A stretch of DNA of 64,000 bases from SIG622 sp045600125 (GTDB taxonomy: Bacteria; Bacillota; Clostridia; Oscillospirales; CAG-382), in the NCBI GenBank assembly GCA_045600125.1, contig JAZRXH010000135.1, positions 1-64,000 of the forward strand, read 5' to 3'. Shown here one piece after another: positions 8,642 to 16,993 of the stretch. Positions within the stretch are counted from its first letter, which is position 1, and each line of letters begins with the position of its first letter. The position numbers and the translations under genes were made by a program. The notes under the pieces were generated by a model. The model saw only the letters and a program-made list of their open reading frames with translations. It was not told where the DNA came from and did no database searches.

Positions 8642-10057
8642 CTATTTCTTCATAATAAACTCGTCAATAGCCTTTGCCGCCGTTTTGCCGGCGCCCATGG
8701 CGGAGATGACGGTAGCGGCTCCGGTGACGGCATCGCCGCCGGCGTAGACGCCGTTTCGGGTGGTCTTTCCGGTGTCCTCCTCCACGATGATGCCGCCGTG
8801 GCGGTTGACCTCGAGTCCTTCGGTGGTGGACTTGATGAGGGGGTTGGGAGAGGTACCGATGGACATGACGACGGTATCGACGTCGAGGGTAAATTCACTG
8901 CCCTCCACGGGAACGGGACGGCGTCTGCCTCTTTCGTCCGGCTCGCCGAGCTCCATGCGGATGCACTTGATACCGGTGACGAAGCCGTTCTTCGGGTCCC
9001 GCTTATCGTCGGGGTTTTCGTAGCCGAGGATCTCGGTGGGATTCGTGAGAAGGCGGAATTCGATGCCCTCTTCTTCGGCGTGCTCCACTTCTTCCCTCCT
9101 TGCGGGAAGCTCCTCCATGGAGCGGCGGTAGATGACGGTGACCTTCTCGGCACCGAGGCGCAGGGCGGTCCTTGCGGCGTCCATCGCCACGTTGCCGCCG
9201 CCGACGACGGCGACCTTACCGCCCTTCATGATGGGGGTCACGGGGTTTTCCCGGTATGCCTTCATGAGGTTGCTGCGGGTGAGGAATTCGTTGGCGGAAT
9301 AGACGCCCTTGTAGGATTCGCCGGGGATGCCCATAAAATTCGGGAGTCCCGCGCCGCTTCCGATGAACACCGCCTCGAAGCCCATTCCGAAGAGCTCGTC
9401 CACGGTGAGGGTCTTGCCGATGATGATGTTGGTCTCTATTTTCACGCCCATGGCGGCAAGGTTATCCACCTCCCGCTTTACGATCGCCTTGGGAAGACGG
9501 AATTCCGGGATGCCGTAGACAAGGACGCCTCCGGCGGTATGGAGCGCTTCGAAGACGGTGACGGCATAGCCCTTTCTCGCAAGGTCTCCGGCGCAGGTGA
9601 GTCCGGAGGGACCGGAGCCGACCACGGCGACCTTATGGCCGTTGGGAGCCTCGCAGGCGGGGGCTTTTTCCGAGTGGGCGTTATGCCAATCGGCGACAAA
9701 GCGTTCGAGTCTGCCGATACCGACGGGCTCGCCCTTGATGCCCCGGACGCACTTGCTCTCGCACTGGGTCTCCTGGGGGCAGACTCTGCCGCAGACGGCG
9801 GGAAGCGCCGAGTCACGGGAGATGACCTCGTAGGCGCCCTCGAAGTCGTTTTCTTTTATTTTGGCAATAAATTCCGGGATGCGGATATTGACGGGACAGC
9901 CGGAGGCGCAGGGCATATTCCTGCAGCCGAGGCAGCGGAGCGCTTCATCGACGGCGATGCTTTCGGTGTAGCCCATCGCCACTTCCTCAAAGTTATGGGC
10001 ACGGACAGCCGGCTCCTGAGTGGGCATGGGGTTCTTTTTAAGGCTCATGTTCGGCAT
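8642..10057 (-). CDS. nfnB: NADH-dependent reduced ferredoxin:NADP+ oxidoreductase subunit B (GltA-like)
   Basis: The 471-residue protein belongs to the flavoprotein family of the glutamate synthase small subunit. The N-terminus carries the iron-sulfur cysteines: CLGCRNMPCASGC at 42-54 and CGRVCPQETQCESKC at 89-103. An FAD-binding GSGPSGL Rossmann motif and an NADP-binding GGGNVAMDAAR motif follow. Because it sits directly behind an NfnA-type reductase gene, it is best read as NfnB, the subunit bearing the bifurcating FAD, and not as part of a glutamate synthase; no large glutamate synthase subunit is nearby. The start at 10057 was chosen because AAAGGAGG lies 9 nt upstream; the reading frame is open further 5' but lacks such a site. 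It begins 2 bp after the nfnA stop, indicating translational coupling. Confidence 0.9.
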   Translation of the reverse strand: MPNMSLKKNPMPTQEPAVRAHNFEEVAMGYTESIAVDEALRCLGCRNMPCASGCPVNIRIPEFIAKIKENDFEGAYEVISRDSALPAVCGRVCPQETQCESKCVRGIKGEPVGIGRLERFVADWHNAHSEKAPACEAPNGHKVAVVGSGPSGLTCAGDLARKGYAVTVFEALHTAGGVLVYGIPEFRLPKAIVKREVDNLAAMGVKIETNIIIGKTLTVDELFGMGFEAVFIGSGAGLPNFMGIPGESYKGVYSANEFLTRSNLMKAYRENPVTPIMKGGKVAVVGGGNVAMDAARTALRLGAEKVTVIYRRSMEELPARREEVEHAEEEGIEFRLLTNPTEILGYENPDDKRDPKNGFVTGIKCIRMELGEPDERGRRRPVPVEGSEFTLDVDTVVMSIGTSPNPLIKSTTEGLEVNRHGGIIVEEDTGKTTRNGVYAGGDAVTGAATVISAMGAGKTAAKAIDEFIMKK

Positions 10058-10058
10058 A

Positions 10059-10928
10059 TCAGTTGCCCTCCTTTGCACTATCGGCTTTGCGGAACAGGCT
10101 GCAGGTCTCCTCATGGGCACGGCGTTCAAAGTCGCGGTACATGGCAGAGCGGCTCATGGCTTCGTCGAAGTCCACGGCGTAGCCGTCGAAGTCGGGACCG
10201 TCGACGCAGGCGAACCTTGTCACCCGTTTGCCGTCCTCCACAAGCGTGAGTCTGCATCCGCCGCACATGCCGGTGCCGTCGATCATAATGGGATTCATGG
10301 ACACGGTGCAGGGAATGCCGGTGGGTCTTGCGGCGGCAACGACGAATTTCATCATGACGAGGGGACCGATGGTGATGATGCGGTCGAACCTTTCGCCCTT
10401 ATCGAACATTTCGCAAAGAGGCACGCAGACGTTGCCTCCCCTGCCCTTGCTTCCGTCGTCGGTCATGAGGGTGAAGGAGTCGGAGCAGGCACGGAATTCG
10501 TCCTCGAGAATCACGAGGTCTTTCGTGCGAAAGCCGATGACCGAGGTCACTTTAGCGCCCATATCGTGAAGAGCCTTGGCAATGGGATAGGCTATGGCGC
10601 AGCCAACGCCGCCGCCGACCACGCAGACGTTTTTCATGCCTTCCAGCTCGGTCGGCACGCCGAGAGGTCCTGCGAAGTCGCTGAGGAAGTCGCCTTCGCT
10701 TTTGCGGTTCAGCTTTTCGGTGGTGGCGCCGACGATCTGGAAGATGATGCGGACGCTGCCCGCTTCCCGATCGTAGCCTGCCACGGTGAGGGGGATCCTT
10801 TCGCCGTCCTCGTCCACACGGAGAATGATGAACTGCCCGGGCTGTGCCTTGCGGGCAACGTAGGGCGCTTCGATATCCATAAGGGTGACGGTGGGATTGA
10901 GAGGCTGTTTTTTCAGTATTCTGTACAT
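10059..10928 (-). CDS. nfnA: NADH-dependent reduced ferredoxin:NADP+ oxidoreductase subunit A
   Basis: This 289-residue protein is a ferredoxin-NADP+ reductase-like subunit. An FAD-binding region (RIPLTVAGYD, about 44-53) is followed by a nucleotide-binding fold (VVGGGVGCAIAYPIA, about 103-117). A C-terminal [2Fe-2S] site is seen with Cys222, Cys225 and Cys241. Asp218 in DGTGMCGGC matches the three-Cys/one-Asp ligation known for NfnA. With NfnB the complex couples NADH and reduced ferredoxin to NADP+ reduction in the cytoplasm of many anaerobes. A dihydroorotate dehydrogenase electron-transfer subunit is the main alternative, but no pyrimidine gene is adjacent. An AGGAG site 10 nt upstream supports the start. 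Confidence 0.9.
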   Translation of the reverse strand: MYRILKKQPLNPTVTLMDIEAPYVARKAQPGQFIILRVDEDGERIPLTVAGYDREAGSVRIIFQIVGATTEKLNRKSEGDFLSDFAGPLGVPTELEGMKNVCVVGGGVGCAIAYPIAKALHDMGAKVTSVIGFRTKDLVILEDEFRACSDSFTLMTDDGSKGRGGNVCVPLCEMFDKGERFDRIITIGPLVMMKFVVAAARPTGIPCTVSMNPIMIDGTGMCGGCRLTLVEDGKRVTRFACVDGPDFDGYAVDFDEAMSRSAMYRDFERRAHEETCSLFRKADSAKEGN

Positions 10929-11012
10929 CTCTTTTTATCTCCTGAACGGTATTTCGTGATATTTCGTCTTTCTTTGCCGGTGTCTTTTGTTTCTCGCCGT
11001 TTTTTGCCGTTT

Positions 11013-11041
11013 ATTATACCGCAGTTTTTGCGTTTCCGCAA
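11013..11041 (-). promoter_or_regulatory. promoter of nfnAB
   Basis: The minus strand carries TTGCGG, a 17-bp spacer and a perfect TATAAT, about 85 bp before the nfnA start. The -35 box is weak, the -10 box perfect. Confidence 0.7.
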
Positions 11042-11119
11042 GCCCTATTTTGAAAAAACTTCCCCTAAAAATTGCGTTTTTCAAAAGAAAAGGGACAATG
11101 CCTTCCCCTGCTCCGGGTT

Positions 11120-11698
11120 TTATCGGGTCTTGGGCTTTAAGACGTTCGGTGAGCCGCCGCAGGTATCCGGGGAGGCGACGCGGGCGCTGCCGCTTCTGGG
11201 CGTAACGGTGTATCCTTCCGGGTCGGTATCGGTTTCGGCTTCGGTTTTGTTTTCGGTATTCCCGGTGCCGCCGACGCTGCCGTTTTCCGTATCGGTGTCG
11301 GGGGCGGGGGCGGTATATTCGGTCTCGGGGGTAATATCCGCCTTGTCGAGTGCCTTTCTGAATTCGTCGCTCGTAAAGTTCCGGAAGAAGCCGAAAAGCA
11401 GGAAGGACACGAAAACAAGCAGGAACCAGAAAAGGACACGGTGTCCTTTTTTCACCGAACGAAGAAGAGGGATATGCTTTTTTATGCCGAAGGCATCGAG
11501 ATTGGCAAGAAGTCCGAGGGCGATCGGCAAAAAGAGCATGGAGCCGGAAAGCCGGTAGAAGAACAGGTCTTTGGCGGTCGCCGGAGCCTCGGGGTCGAGG
11601 GTGAACGACGTGACGGTAAGCAAAGCGAAGATACAGAGGCACACGATATTGGCGACCTTATGCTTGGGGGCATACTTGTCATTCAGCTTATCGGTCAT
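11120..11698 (-). CDS. small membrane protein of unknown function
   Basis: The 192-residue product has three hydrophobic segments, at roughly residues 15-34, 46-66 and 88-107. A polar 80-residue C-terminal tail rich in Thr, Pro, Glu, Asp and Gly follows and looks disordered. I do not recognise a family. A GGAGG site (TGCGGAGGTG) precedes the ATG. It lies 63 bp downstream of the DUF4832-type gene in the same direction, so the two may be co-transcribed. No convincing terminator follows it before the nfnAB promoter. Confidence 0.7.
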   Translation of the reverse strand: MTDKLNDKYAPKHKVANIVCLCIFALLTVTSFTLDPEAPATAKDLFFYRLSGSMLFLPIALGLLANLDAFGIKKHIPLLRSVKKGHRVLFWFLLVFVSFLLFGFFRNFTSDEFRKALDKADITPETEYTAPAPDTDTENGSVGGTGNTENKTEAETDTDPEGYTVTPRSGSARVASPDTCGGSPNVLKPKTR

Positions 11699-11761
11699 TT
11701 TTTCACCTCCGCAGGTTCTGTCGGTCCGTTTTTTATTGACGGAGTATTCTGCTTATTCTTC

Positions 11762-13198
11762 TTATTCTTCGATGAGGAGGCTTCCGAGAAGGGCACCGCC
11801 GCTCTCCTCTTCCCTGTCCTTACGGACGGCGAAGCGGACGGGAGCGCCGTTTTCGTAAAGTCCGACGTACAGGTCATATTCTCCTGCCGCAAGCTCCGAG
11901 GTACCGAGGTGCAGGAAGACCTTTTCGGTCTTGCCCGGCATCCAGAGGCGGTTATCGGGGGAGTCGGAATTCAGAAGGGTGATCTTTCCTTCCTTATCCT
12001 TCGCAAAGAGGCGCATTTCGTACCGGTGGTAGGCGGGTGCGAAGCCCTTATTTGTGATATACAGAGTAATGGCGGTATCGGCGCCGCAGGGCACGTCGGG
12101 AAGCTCGTAGCCGTCGAGGAAGTACCAGTAGCCGAGGCGGTTGGCACAGTAGTCGTGGACGTCCTTATGGGCACCGTACCAGAGGTAGGGGTCGCCGTGG
12201 AAGCCGGCAAAGGTGGCGTGGGCGTTCCGCATGGTCTCGATCATCCGGAAGCCGGCGTCGAGGGTGCCGTTGGCGATATTCATGGTGAGGTGGGACGCTT
12301 CGAGATCCACCGGGGCGTGGCGCCAGTAGTTTTCAAAGACGGTGGGGATCGCCATCATGTCGTAGCCGAAGGTATCGCTGTGGTATTTCACGTACATGGA
12401 GTCACAGCGGACGCCCATGCCGTGGGCGGCGCAGTAGGAGGAAAGCTTTCTTGCCGTGTCCTCGCTCGTTTTCGCCGCATGGGTAAGGCCGCCGGAGGTC
12501 TCGACGACGAAGGTCCTGCGGAAGTTTTTCAGGTGCAGGTCGATATGCTTTTTCACGCATTCCGGCGAGTAGACGCTGTTCGAGCCGCTGGAGGTATGTC
12601 CCTCTCCCCAGGTACCGAAGGTGCCTACGTCGACGAACTCCACAAGGGGATGACCGTCGAAGTGTCTGCCGTACTCCTCCATCATCTTTTCGAGCTTGGA
12701 GAGGTATATTTCGTCGTCGTACACCGGCTCGTAGGCAGTGAACTCCACGTCCTCCTCGGCGCCGAGAAGGGCGGCGGGGGCTTTTCCTTTTATTTCATGA
12801 TATTTGGCGCCTGCCCGGAAGACCCATTCGGGGGTGGCATAGCGGATCATGGGGCGGTTCGACTCGAAGGTACAGAGGCGGAAGGTGAAGGTATAGCCCT
12901 TTTTTCCCCACTCCTCGACGATGGAATCGACGGCGCTCCAGTCGTAGACGCCCTCGGTCTTCTCGATATCGCTCCAGTCAAAGCGGAGGTACAGATGGTC
13001 AAGTCCGGGGAGCCATGAAAGGTCGTCGCCTTCCTTCAGGGTGTCCCGGTAGCGGGGGAAGGCAAAGCCGTTGTCCACGTAGTGGAAGTACCAGCCCTTA
13101 TGGGGGTTCCGGATCACTCTTTTATCGTCGTTCTCCCGTCTGAGGTCGTGGAAACAGGGCGAGTCGGACGGGAAGAAAAAAAGAAGGGTATCGTTCAT
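11762..13198 (-). CDS. DUF4832/DUF4874-type glycosidase-like protein
   Basis: The 478-residue protein starts its fold with the NPHKGWYFHYVDNG block. A TIM-barrel-like region (LYLRFDWSDIEKTEGVYDWS, then VDVGTFGTWGEGH) follows, and a beta-rich C-terminal domain starts near residue 370. This arrangement matches DUF4874 plus DUF4832 proteins, regarded as glycoside-hydrolase-like enzymes of the GH42/beta-galactosidase type, but the substrate is not known. There is no signal peptide, so it acts in the cytoplasm if active. A GGAGG site lies 13 nt before the ATG. It follows purA with a hairpin between them. The glutamate in TWGEGH is a candidate acid/base; that is inference. Confidence 0.78.
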   Translation of the reverse strand: MNDTLLFFFPSDSPCFHDLRRENDDKRVIRNPHKGWYFHYVDNGFAFPRYRDTLKEGDDLSWLPGLDHLYLRFDWSDIEKTEGVYDWSAVDSIVEEWGKKGYTFTFRLCTFESNRPMIRYATPEWVFRAGAKYHEIKGKAPAALLGAEEDVEFTAYEPVYDDEIYLSKLEKMMEEYGRHFDGHPLVEFVDVGTFGTWGEGHTSSGSNSVYSPECVKKHIDLHLKNFRRTFVVETSGGLTHAAKTSEDTARKLSSYCAAHGMGVRCDSMYVKYHSDTFGYDMMAIPTVFENYWRHAPVDLEASHLTMNIANGTLDAGFRMIETMRNAHATFAGFHGDPYLWYGAHKDVHDYCANRLGYWYFLDGYELPDVPCGADTAITLYITNKGFAPAYHRYEMRLFAKDKEGKITLLNSDSPDNRLWMPGKTEKVFLHLGTSELAAGEYDLYVGLYENGAPVRFAVRKDREEESGGALLGSLLIEE

Positions 13199-13271
13199 GG
13201 TTTTCTTTATGCCTCCGTGTATGATTTACCGTTGATGTGCGCCGCAAAACGGTGCCGCAGGAAAGAAGGCT

Positions 13272-13300
13272 GCAGGGACAACCGATCCGGTCACCCCTGC
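13272..13300 (-). terminator. probable terminator after purA
   Basis: On the minus strand GCAGGGGTGACCG pairs with CGGTTGTCCCTGC through a GAT loop, with three wobble pairs. The following AGCCTTCTTTCC is only moderately T-rich, so termination may be partial. Confidence 0.6.
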
Positions 13301-13333
13301 GGCTTTTGTCGGGTTTTTCCGATCCTTTCGGAA

Positions 13334-14608
13334 TCAGAATATTTTGATATACTGGTCTCTGGCGGGTCCTACCGAAACGTACCGGATGCGGCAGCCGATC
13401 TGCTCTTCGATCCAGAGGATATAGTTTCTGGCGTTCTTGGGGAGCTCGTCGAAACGGCGGCAGGAGGAGATATCGCACTGCCAGCCGTCGAAGTATTCGT
13501 AGATGGGCTTTGCATGAACGAGGGGATCGCCCACGGCGAAGTGGGTCGTGCGCATACCGTCGATGTCGTAGGCGACGCAGACGGGAATCTTTTCAAAGAC
13601 AGAGAGGACGTCCAGCTTTGTGAGGGTGACGGTGGTGGCGTTCTGGATATGGACGCCGTACTTGGAAGCCGGGAGGTCGAAGCCGCCCACTCTTCTGGGT
13701 CGTCCGGTGGAGGAGCCGTATTCCCTGCCCGCTTCACGGAGCTTATCCGCTTCTTCGCCGAAGAGCTCGCAGACAAAGGGGCCTTCGCCGATGCAGGTGG
13801 AGTACGCCTTCATGATGCCCATGCACTCGTCCACCCGGTACTGGGGGATGCCCGCTCCGATGGGAGCGTAGGCGGCGATGGTGGGCGAAGAGGTGGTGAA
13901 GGGATAGATGCCGAATTCGATATCCCGCAGAGCGCCCAGCTCCGCTTCGAGCAGGATGCTGTCGCCGTCTCTTGCGGCAAGTCCCAGATATTCGGTGGTA
14001 TCGGTGATATGGTCGGCGAAGGGCTCGGCGTATTTCATGAGCCAGTCGTACATGCCGGTCGCCGTAATCTTTTCAATGCCGTAGCCCCGGGAAAGGGTGA
14101 TATTCTTATACTCGGCGATGTGTTCAAGCTTTTCCATGAGGGTATCGGTATAGAGCAGGTCGCCCACTCGGAGCGCCATCTTCATATACTTATCCGAGTA
14201 AGCGGGACCTACGCCCCGTCGGGTGGAGCCGAACTTACGGTCACCGAGCCTGTCCTCCTCGAGGCAGTCGAGCATTTTATGGCACGGCAGGGCGATGACC
14301 GCTCTGTCGCTGATCTTCAGATTTTTCGGGGAAACACGGACGCCCCGTTCTCTCGTGTTATTGATCTCGCCCGCAAGATGCTCCATATCCAGCACCATGC
14401 CGTTGCCGAGGACGTTGACGGTATTCTCCCGGAGGATGCCCGAAGGAAGCAGATTGAGAACGAATTTTCCCTTTTCGTTGACGACGGTATGACCTGCGTC
14501 GTTGCCGCCCTGATAGCGCACCACGACCTCGTATTTTTCGGAAAGAAGGTCTACCATTCTTCCCTTGCCTTCGTCTCCCCAGTTGATACCGACTATCGCT
14601 GTAAGCAC
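13334..14608 (-). CDS. purA: adenylosuccinate synthase
   Basis: PurA catalyses GTP-dependent condensation of IMP with aspartate, the first committed step to AMP. The 424-residue product shows the N-terminal P-loop GINWGDEGKG (the family consensus usually has Q where N is here), the QGGNDAGHTV block, GSTRRGVGPAYSDK, and STGRPRRVGG plus LTKLDVLS toward the C-terminus. I chose a GTG start at 14608 because GAAAGGA lies about 10 nt upstream and the protein then has the normal family length. The frame stays open another 49 codons upstream, but those encode a Lys/Arg-only stretch from a purine-rich leader. No other purine genes are adjacent. Confidence 0.95.
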   Translation of the reverse strand: MLTAIVGINWGDEGKGRMVDLLSEKYEVVVRYQGGNDAGHTVVNEKGKFVLNLLPSGILRENTVNVLGNGMVLDMEHLAGEINNTRERGVRVSPKNLKISDRAVIALPCHKMLDCLEEDRLGDRKFGSTRRGVGPAYSDKYMKMALRVGDLLYTDTLMEKLEHIAEYKNITLSRGYGIEKITATGMYDWLMKYAEPFADHITDTTEYLGLAARDGDSILLEAELGALRDIEFGIYPFTTSSPTIAAYAPIGAGIPQYRVDECMGIMKAYSTCIGEGPFVCELFGEEADKLREAGREYGSSTGRPRRVGGFDLPASKYGVHIQNATTVTLTKLDVLSVFEKIPVCVAYDIDGMRTTHFAVGDPLVHAKPIYEYFDGWQCDISSCRRFDELPKNARNYILWIEEQIGCRIRYVSVGPARDQYIKIF

Positions 14609-14635
14609 TGAGCCATCATCCTTTCCGCTTCTTGC

Positions 14636-14750
14636 TCTTTTTCTCTCTGTTTGCGGGAGTTTATTCCTTATTTTCCTTATCTTCTTTCTTATTCTTTCGT
14701 TTTCTTTTGTTTTCTTTCGTTTTTTCTTTATTTTTTTCTTTTTTTGCGTA
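14636..14750 (-). other. purine-rich leader upstream of purA
   Basis: On the plus strand this stretch is almost pure pyrimidine, with runs such as TTTCTTTCG and TTTTCTTTTG repeated. The transcript of purA therefore carries a long A/G-rich, G-poor leader with AAAGAAAAC-like words. No promoter was evident inside it. Such a mirror-like homopurine tract could affect DNA structure or give an unstructured, efficiently translated leader; both are inference. Confidence 0.6.
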
Positions 14751-14860
14751 CACACTGCTTTTCGGAAGCTTTGCCTTCATCTTTTTGCTTTATCCGTGTC
14801 TTCGTCCCCTGCGCACGTTTTCAGCACGCAGAGGACAAAAACGGGAAAAGAGGGAAATCC

Positions 14861-15094
14861 TCAGTTCTTCTTTTTGCCGAAGAGCTTTGCGAGGATGCCG
14901 ACGCCGGCGCCTACCTTATCGGCGGTGAGCTTTGCCTTGACGCCCTCGATGATGGCGTTGATCTGCTCGTCGGGAAGGTCGATGCCGAGGAGACCTTCGA
15001 TCGCCTTGACGGGGTCCTTCTTGAAGCTTGCCTGGAGCTTCTTGTCGCCCATGATCTTCTTGGCGAGTTCTTCGATTTTTTCCTTGATGTCCAT
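14861..15094 (-). CDS. small helical protein, Nif11/NHLP-leader-like, function unknown
   Basis: The 77-residue product begins MDIKEKIEELAKKIMGDKKL. Its centre has FKKDPVKAIEGLLGIDLPDEQ, and the end is a Gly/Lys-rich tail (GVGILAKLFGKKKN). The pattern phenylalanine, Lys-Asp-Pro, then Leu-Gly-Ile-Asp-Leu-Pro resembles the leader part of Nif11 and nitrile-hydratase-type RiPP precursors. No modification enzyme lies nearby, and similar free-standing small proteins occur widely in Clostridia as far as I recall. The ATG at 15094 follows a CGGAGG site and a consensus promoter. purA lies downstream in the same direction with no strong terminator between, so they may share a transcript. Confidence 0.8.
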   Translation of the reverse strand: MDIKEKIEELAKKIMGDKKLQASFKKDPVKAIEGLLGIDLPDEQINAIIEGVKAKLTADKVGAGVGILAKLFGKKKN

Positions 15095-15137
15095 GACTGT
15101 TTCCTCCGAAAAATAAAAATATAAGTACGCATCGGAT

Positions 15138-15166
15138 ATTATAACACACAAAACCGGTTTTGTAAA
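15138..15166 (-). promoter_or_regulatory. promoter of the small Nif11-like gene
   Basis: The minus strand has TTTACA, a 17-bp spacer and a perfect TATAAT, 44 bp before the start codon. The spacer contains the palindrome AAACCGGTTT, which could be an operator. It may also drive purA. Confidence 0.82.
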
Positions 15167-15271
15167 GAGTTTTCGGTAAAATCCGGGCAAACGCACTTCC
15201 GAAGCACTTCCGAACGCACTTCCTAAAGGCACGCCGTGCACGAATAGTATACAAAAATTGCAAATACGACC

Positions 15272-15300
15272 TTGATTTTTCGGAATTACGGGGGTATACT
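15272..15300 (+). promoter_or_regulatory. promoter of the GH39 gene
   Basis: The plus strand has TTGATT, a 17-bp spacer and TATACT, followed by about 65 nt of leader. It is arranged back to back with the minus-strand promoter at 15138-15166. Confidence 0.7.
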
Positions 15301-15371
15301 GGGAGTGAAGAATGAAGAAAAGTGCAAGAACCGCATTCTTTGAATAATAAAAAGCAGAAAGGGAGAAAGAC

Positions 15372-16877
15372 ATGATCTACGTAAACGGCGAAAAAGCCAT
15401 AAAAGTCAGAAAGAATTTCTGGAACAATCTGCATTTCCATCCCACCGACGCCATCGAGGACGACTGGGGACAGCGGATCCTCAACGATATTGCGGCGGAC
15501 GGCGTTGCGAAGACGATCCGCATGTACAGCATGATGGAGGACATCGTAAAGGCGGACGGGAACGGAAAGCTGATCTACGATTTTACCGAGAACGACGTGC
15601 GGATGGACTATATGGTATCCAAGGGCTTCCGGCTCCTGATCTGTTACGCCTTCATGCCCCCCTGCATGGCGAAGAACCCGGAGGAGACCAGCAACGTCAG
15701 CAAGAACGCCACCCGCTACAAGGGCAAGATGATCGTCACCTCGGCAGCGAAGGATTATTCCCAGTGGGAAGAGGTCTGCTACGAATACACAAAGCACATC
15801 GTGGAGCGGTACGGTCTTGACACGGTGAAGAGCTGGTATCTGGAATGCTACAACGAGCCGGACATTTCTCCCTTCTTCATGCGTTCCCTCGGGGACGAGC
15901 CCGGAACGGAGATCATCCGCGCCGGAGAATACTGCAAGCTGTACTACGGTTTCTCGAAAGCCATCGAACGGGTAAATCCCGCTCTGCGCTGCGGCGGTCC
16001 CGGTCTTGCGGGAAGACCGGCGTTCCTTGAGATCGTACTGAAATACATCACCGAGAACAAGCTGAAATTCGACTTCTACACCGGGCACACCTACGGCACC
16101 GACGCTTTTGCGCTGGCACGGGGCGACGGGCATTTCTGCGTATCCAACACCATCCCGAAGCACAAGTGGCAGCTGGAAATGGTGGAGAAGTACTGCGGAA
16201 AAGATCTCGAATTCATCATTGACGAATGGGGCGCTTCGGCGCACGGCTTCTTCAACCGGGAAAAGTCGCCGAAGCTGATGCTCCGGGAGGGCAGTGACTT
16301 TGCGGCGTATTTCGGAAAGATGATCACAAGGTATATCGACGAGGACCTCAAGGTATCCAAGCTGTTCATCTGTCTTTCGGGGCAGCATGAGATGGTGGTG
16401 GACTTCTCGGGCTTCCGCAATTTCTACACGAAGAATTTCATCACAAAGCCCATCCGCAATGCCTTCTGGCTCGGAACGAAGCTGTATGAGAACATCCTCG
16501 AAAAGAAGACCGATAACGAGAACATAGACGTCCTCGGCACGAAGAACGGCGAGGGCAATATGGCGATCCTCGTATCCTACGCCGACGAATATTTCGAGAA
16601 GCCGCTGCCCCGTCTTGCCGACAAGGTGACGGTGGACGGCGTATCGGGCAAGCGTCACGTGCGGGTATGGCTCATCGACAACGAGCACGGCGATCCCTAC
16701 CACATGGCGCTCCGCAACGGCTGGGGCGACGACTACGACGAGGAGAAGCTGGCGGCTCTTCGGGCGGAAGGAAGGATGAAGGTCTTTTCGGAGTATGACG
16801 CCGAATTCTCCGGCAAGGCGGAAATCGAAATCAACTGCACCGAAAACGCTCTGTGGCTTTGCGAAATAACAAAGTAA
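15372..16877 (+). CDS. GH39-family glycoside hydrolase (beta-xylosidase-like)
   Basis: The 501-residue protein has the GH39 TIM-barrel pattern. NFWNNLHFH opens the fold, the acid/base Glu162 sits in YNEPDI, and the nucleophile Glu285 sits in FIIDEWG. A beta-sandwich C-terminal region follows. GH39 enzymes include beta-xylosidases and alpha-iduronidases; xylosidase is favoured by the xylan-related surroundings. There is no signal peptide, so it would cleave imported oligosaccharides. A GAAAGGGAG site precedes the ATG. A D-aminopeptidase-like gene follows 116 bp downstream in the same direction. Confidence 0.85.
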   Translation: MIYVNGEKAIKVRKNFWNNLHFHPTDAIEDDWGQRILNDIAADGVAKTIRMYSMMEDIVKADGNGKLIYDFTENDVRMDYMVSKGFRLLICYAFMPPCMAKNPEETSNVSKNATRYKGKMIVTSAAKDYSQWEEVCYEYTKHIVERYGLDTVKSWYLECYNEPDISPFFMRSLGDEPGTEIIRAGEYCKLYYGFSKAIERVNPALRCGGPGLAGRPAFLEIVLKYITENKLKFDFYTGHTYGTDAFALARGDGHFCVSNTIPKHKWQLEMVEKYCGKDLEFIIDEWGASAHGFFNREKSPKLMLREGSDFAAYFGKMITRYIDEDLKVSKLFICLSGQHEMVVDFSGFRNFYTKNFITKPIRNAFWLGTKLYENILEKKTDNENIDVLGTKNGEGNMAILVSYADEYFEKPLPRLADKVTVDGVSGKRHVRVWLIDNEHGDPYHMALRNGWGDDYDEEKLAALRAEGRMKVFSEYDAEFSGKAEIEINCTENALWLCEITK

Positions 16878-16889
16878 AAGTGCGGAGTT

Positions 16890-16915
16890 GAATTCGGAAT
16901 TCGGAATTCGGAATC
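16890..16915. repeat. GGAATTC heptamer tandem repeat
   Basis: Three to four consecutive copies of GGAATTC (first and last degenerate) lie in the gap between the GH39 and D-aminopeptidase genes. Each unit is centred on a GAATTC palindrome. It is a simple-sequence repeat and would sit in the transcript between the two genes. Confidence 0.75.
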
Positions 16916-16993
16916 GAAATAACGAAGGTTTGGCGTTCCGACGTTGAAAAAAACCGGAAACGGAATAAACGGAAAGGAAGTCCGGAAAAGGGA

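Noticed and set aside
8642..10928. Glutamate synthase small subunit plus dihydroorotate dehydrogenase electron-transfer subunit
   Set aside because: The gene pairing and the Asp/three-Cys iron-sulfur pattern fit NfnAB better, and no gltB or pyrD is present.
14609..14755. N-terminal extension of PurA by 49 residues
   Set aside because: The extension is nearly all Lys, Arg and Glu from a purine-rich leader. GTG at 14608 has an SD and gives the normal family length.
14805..14837. 10-bp hairpin between the small Nif11-like gene and purA as terminator
   Set aside because: The stem GTCCTCTGCG/CGCAGGGGAC is real, but no T-run follows on the minus strand; read-through into purA seems likely.
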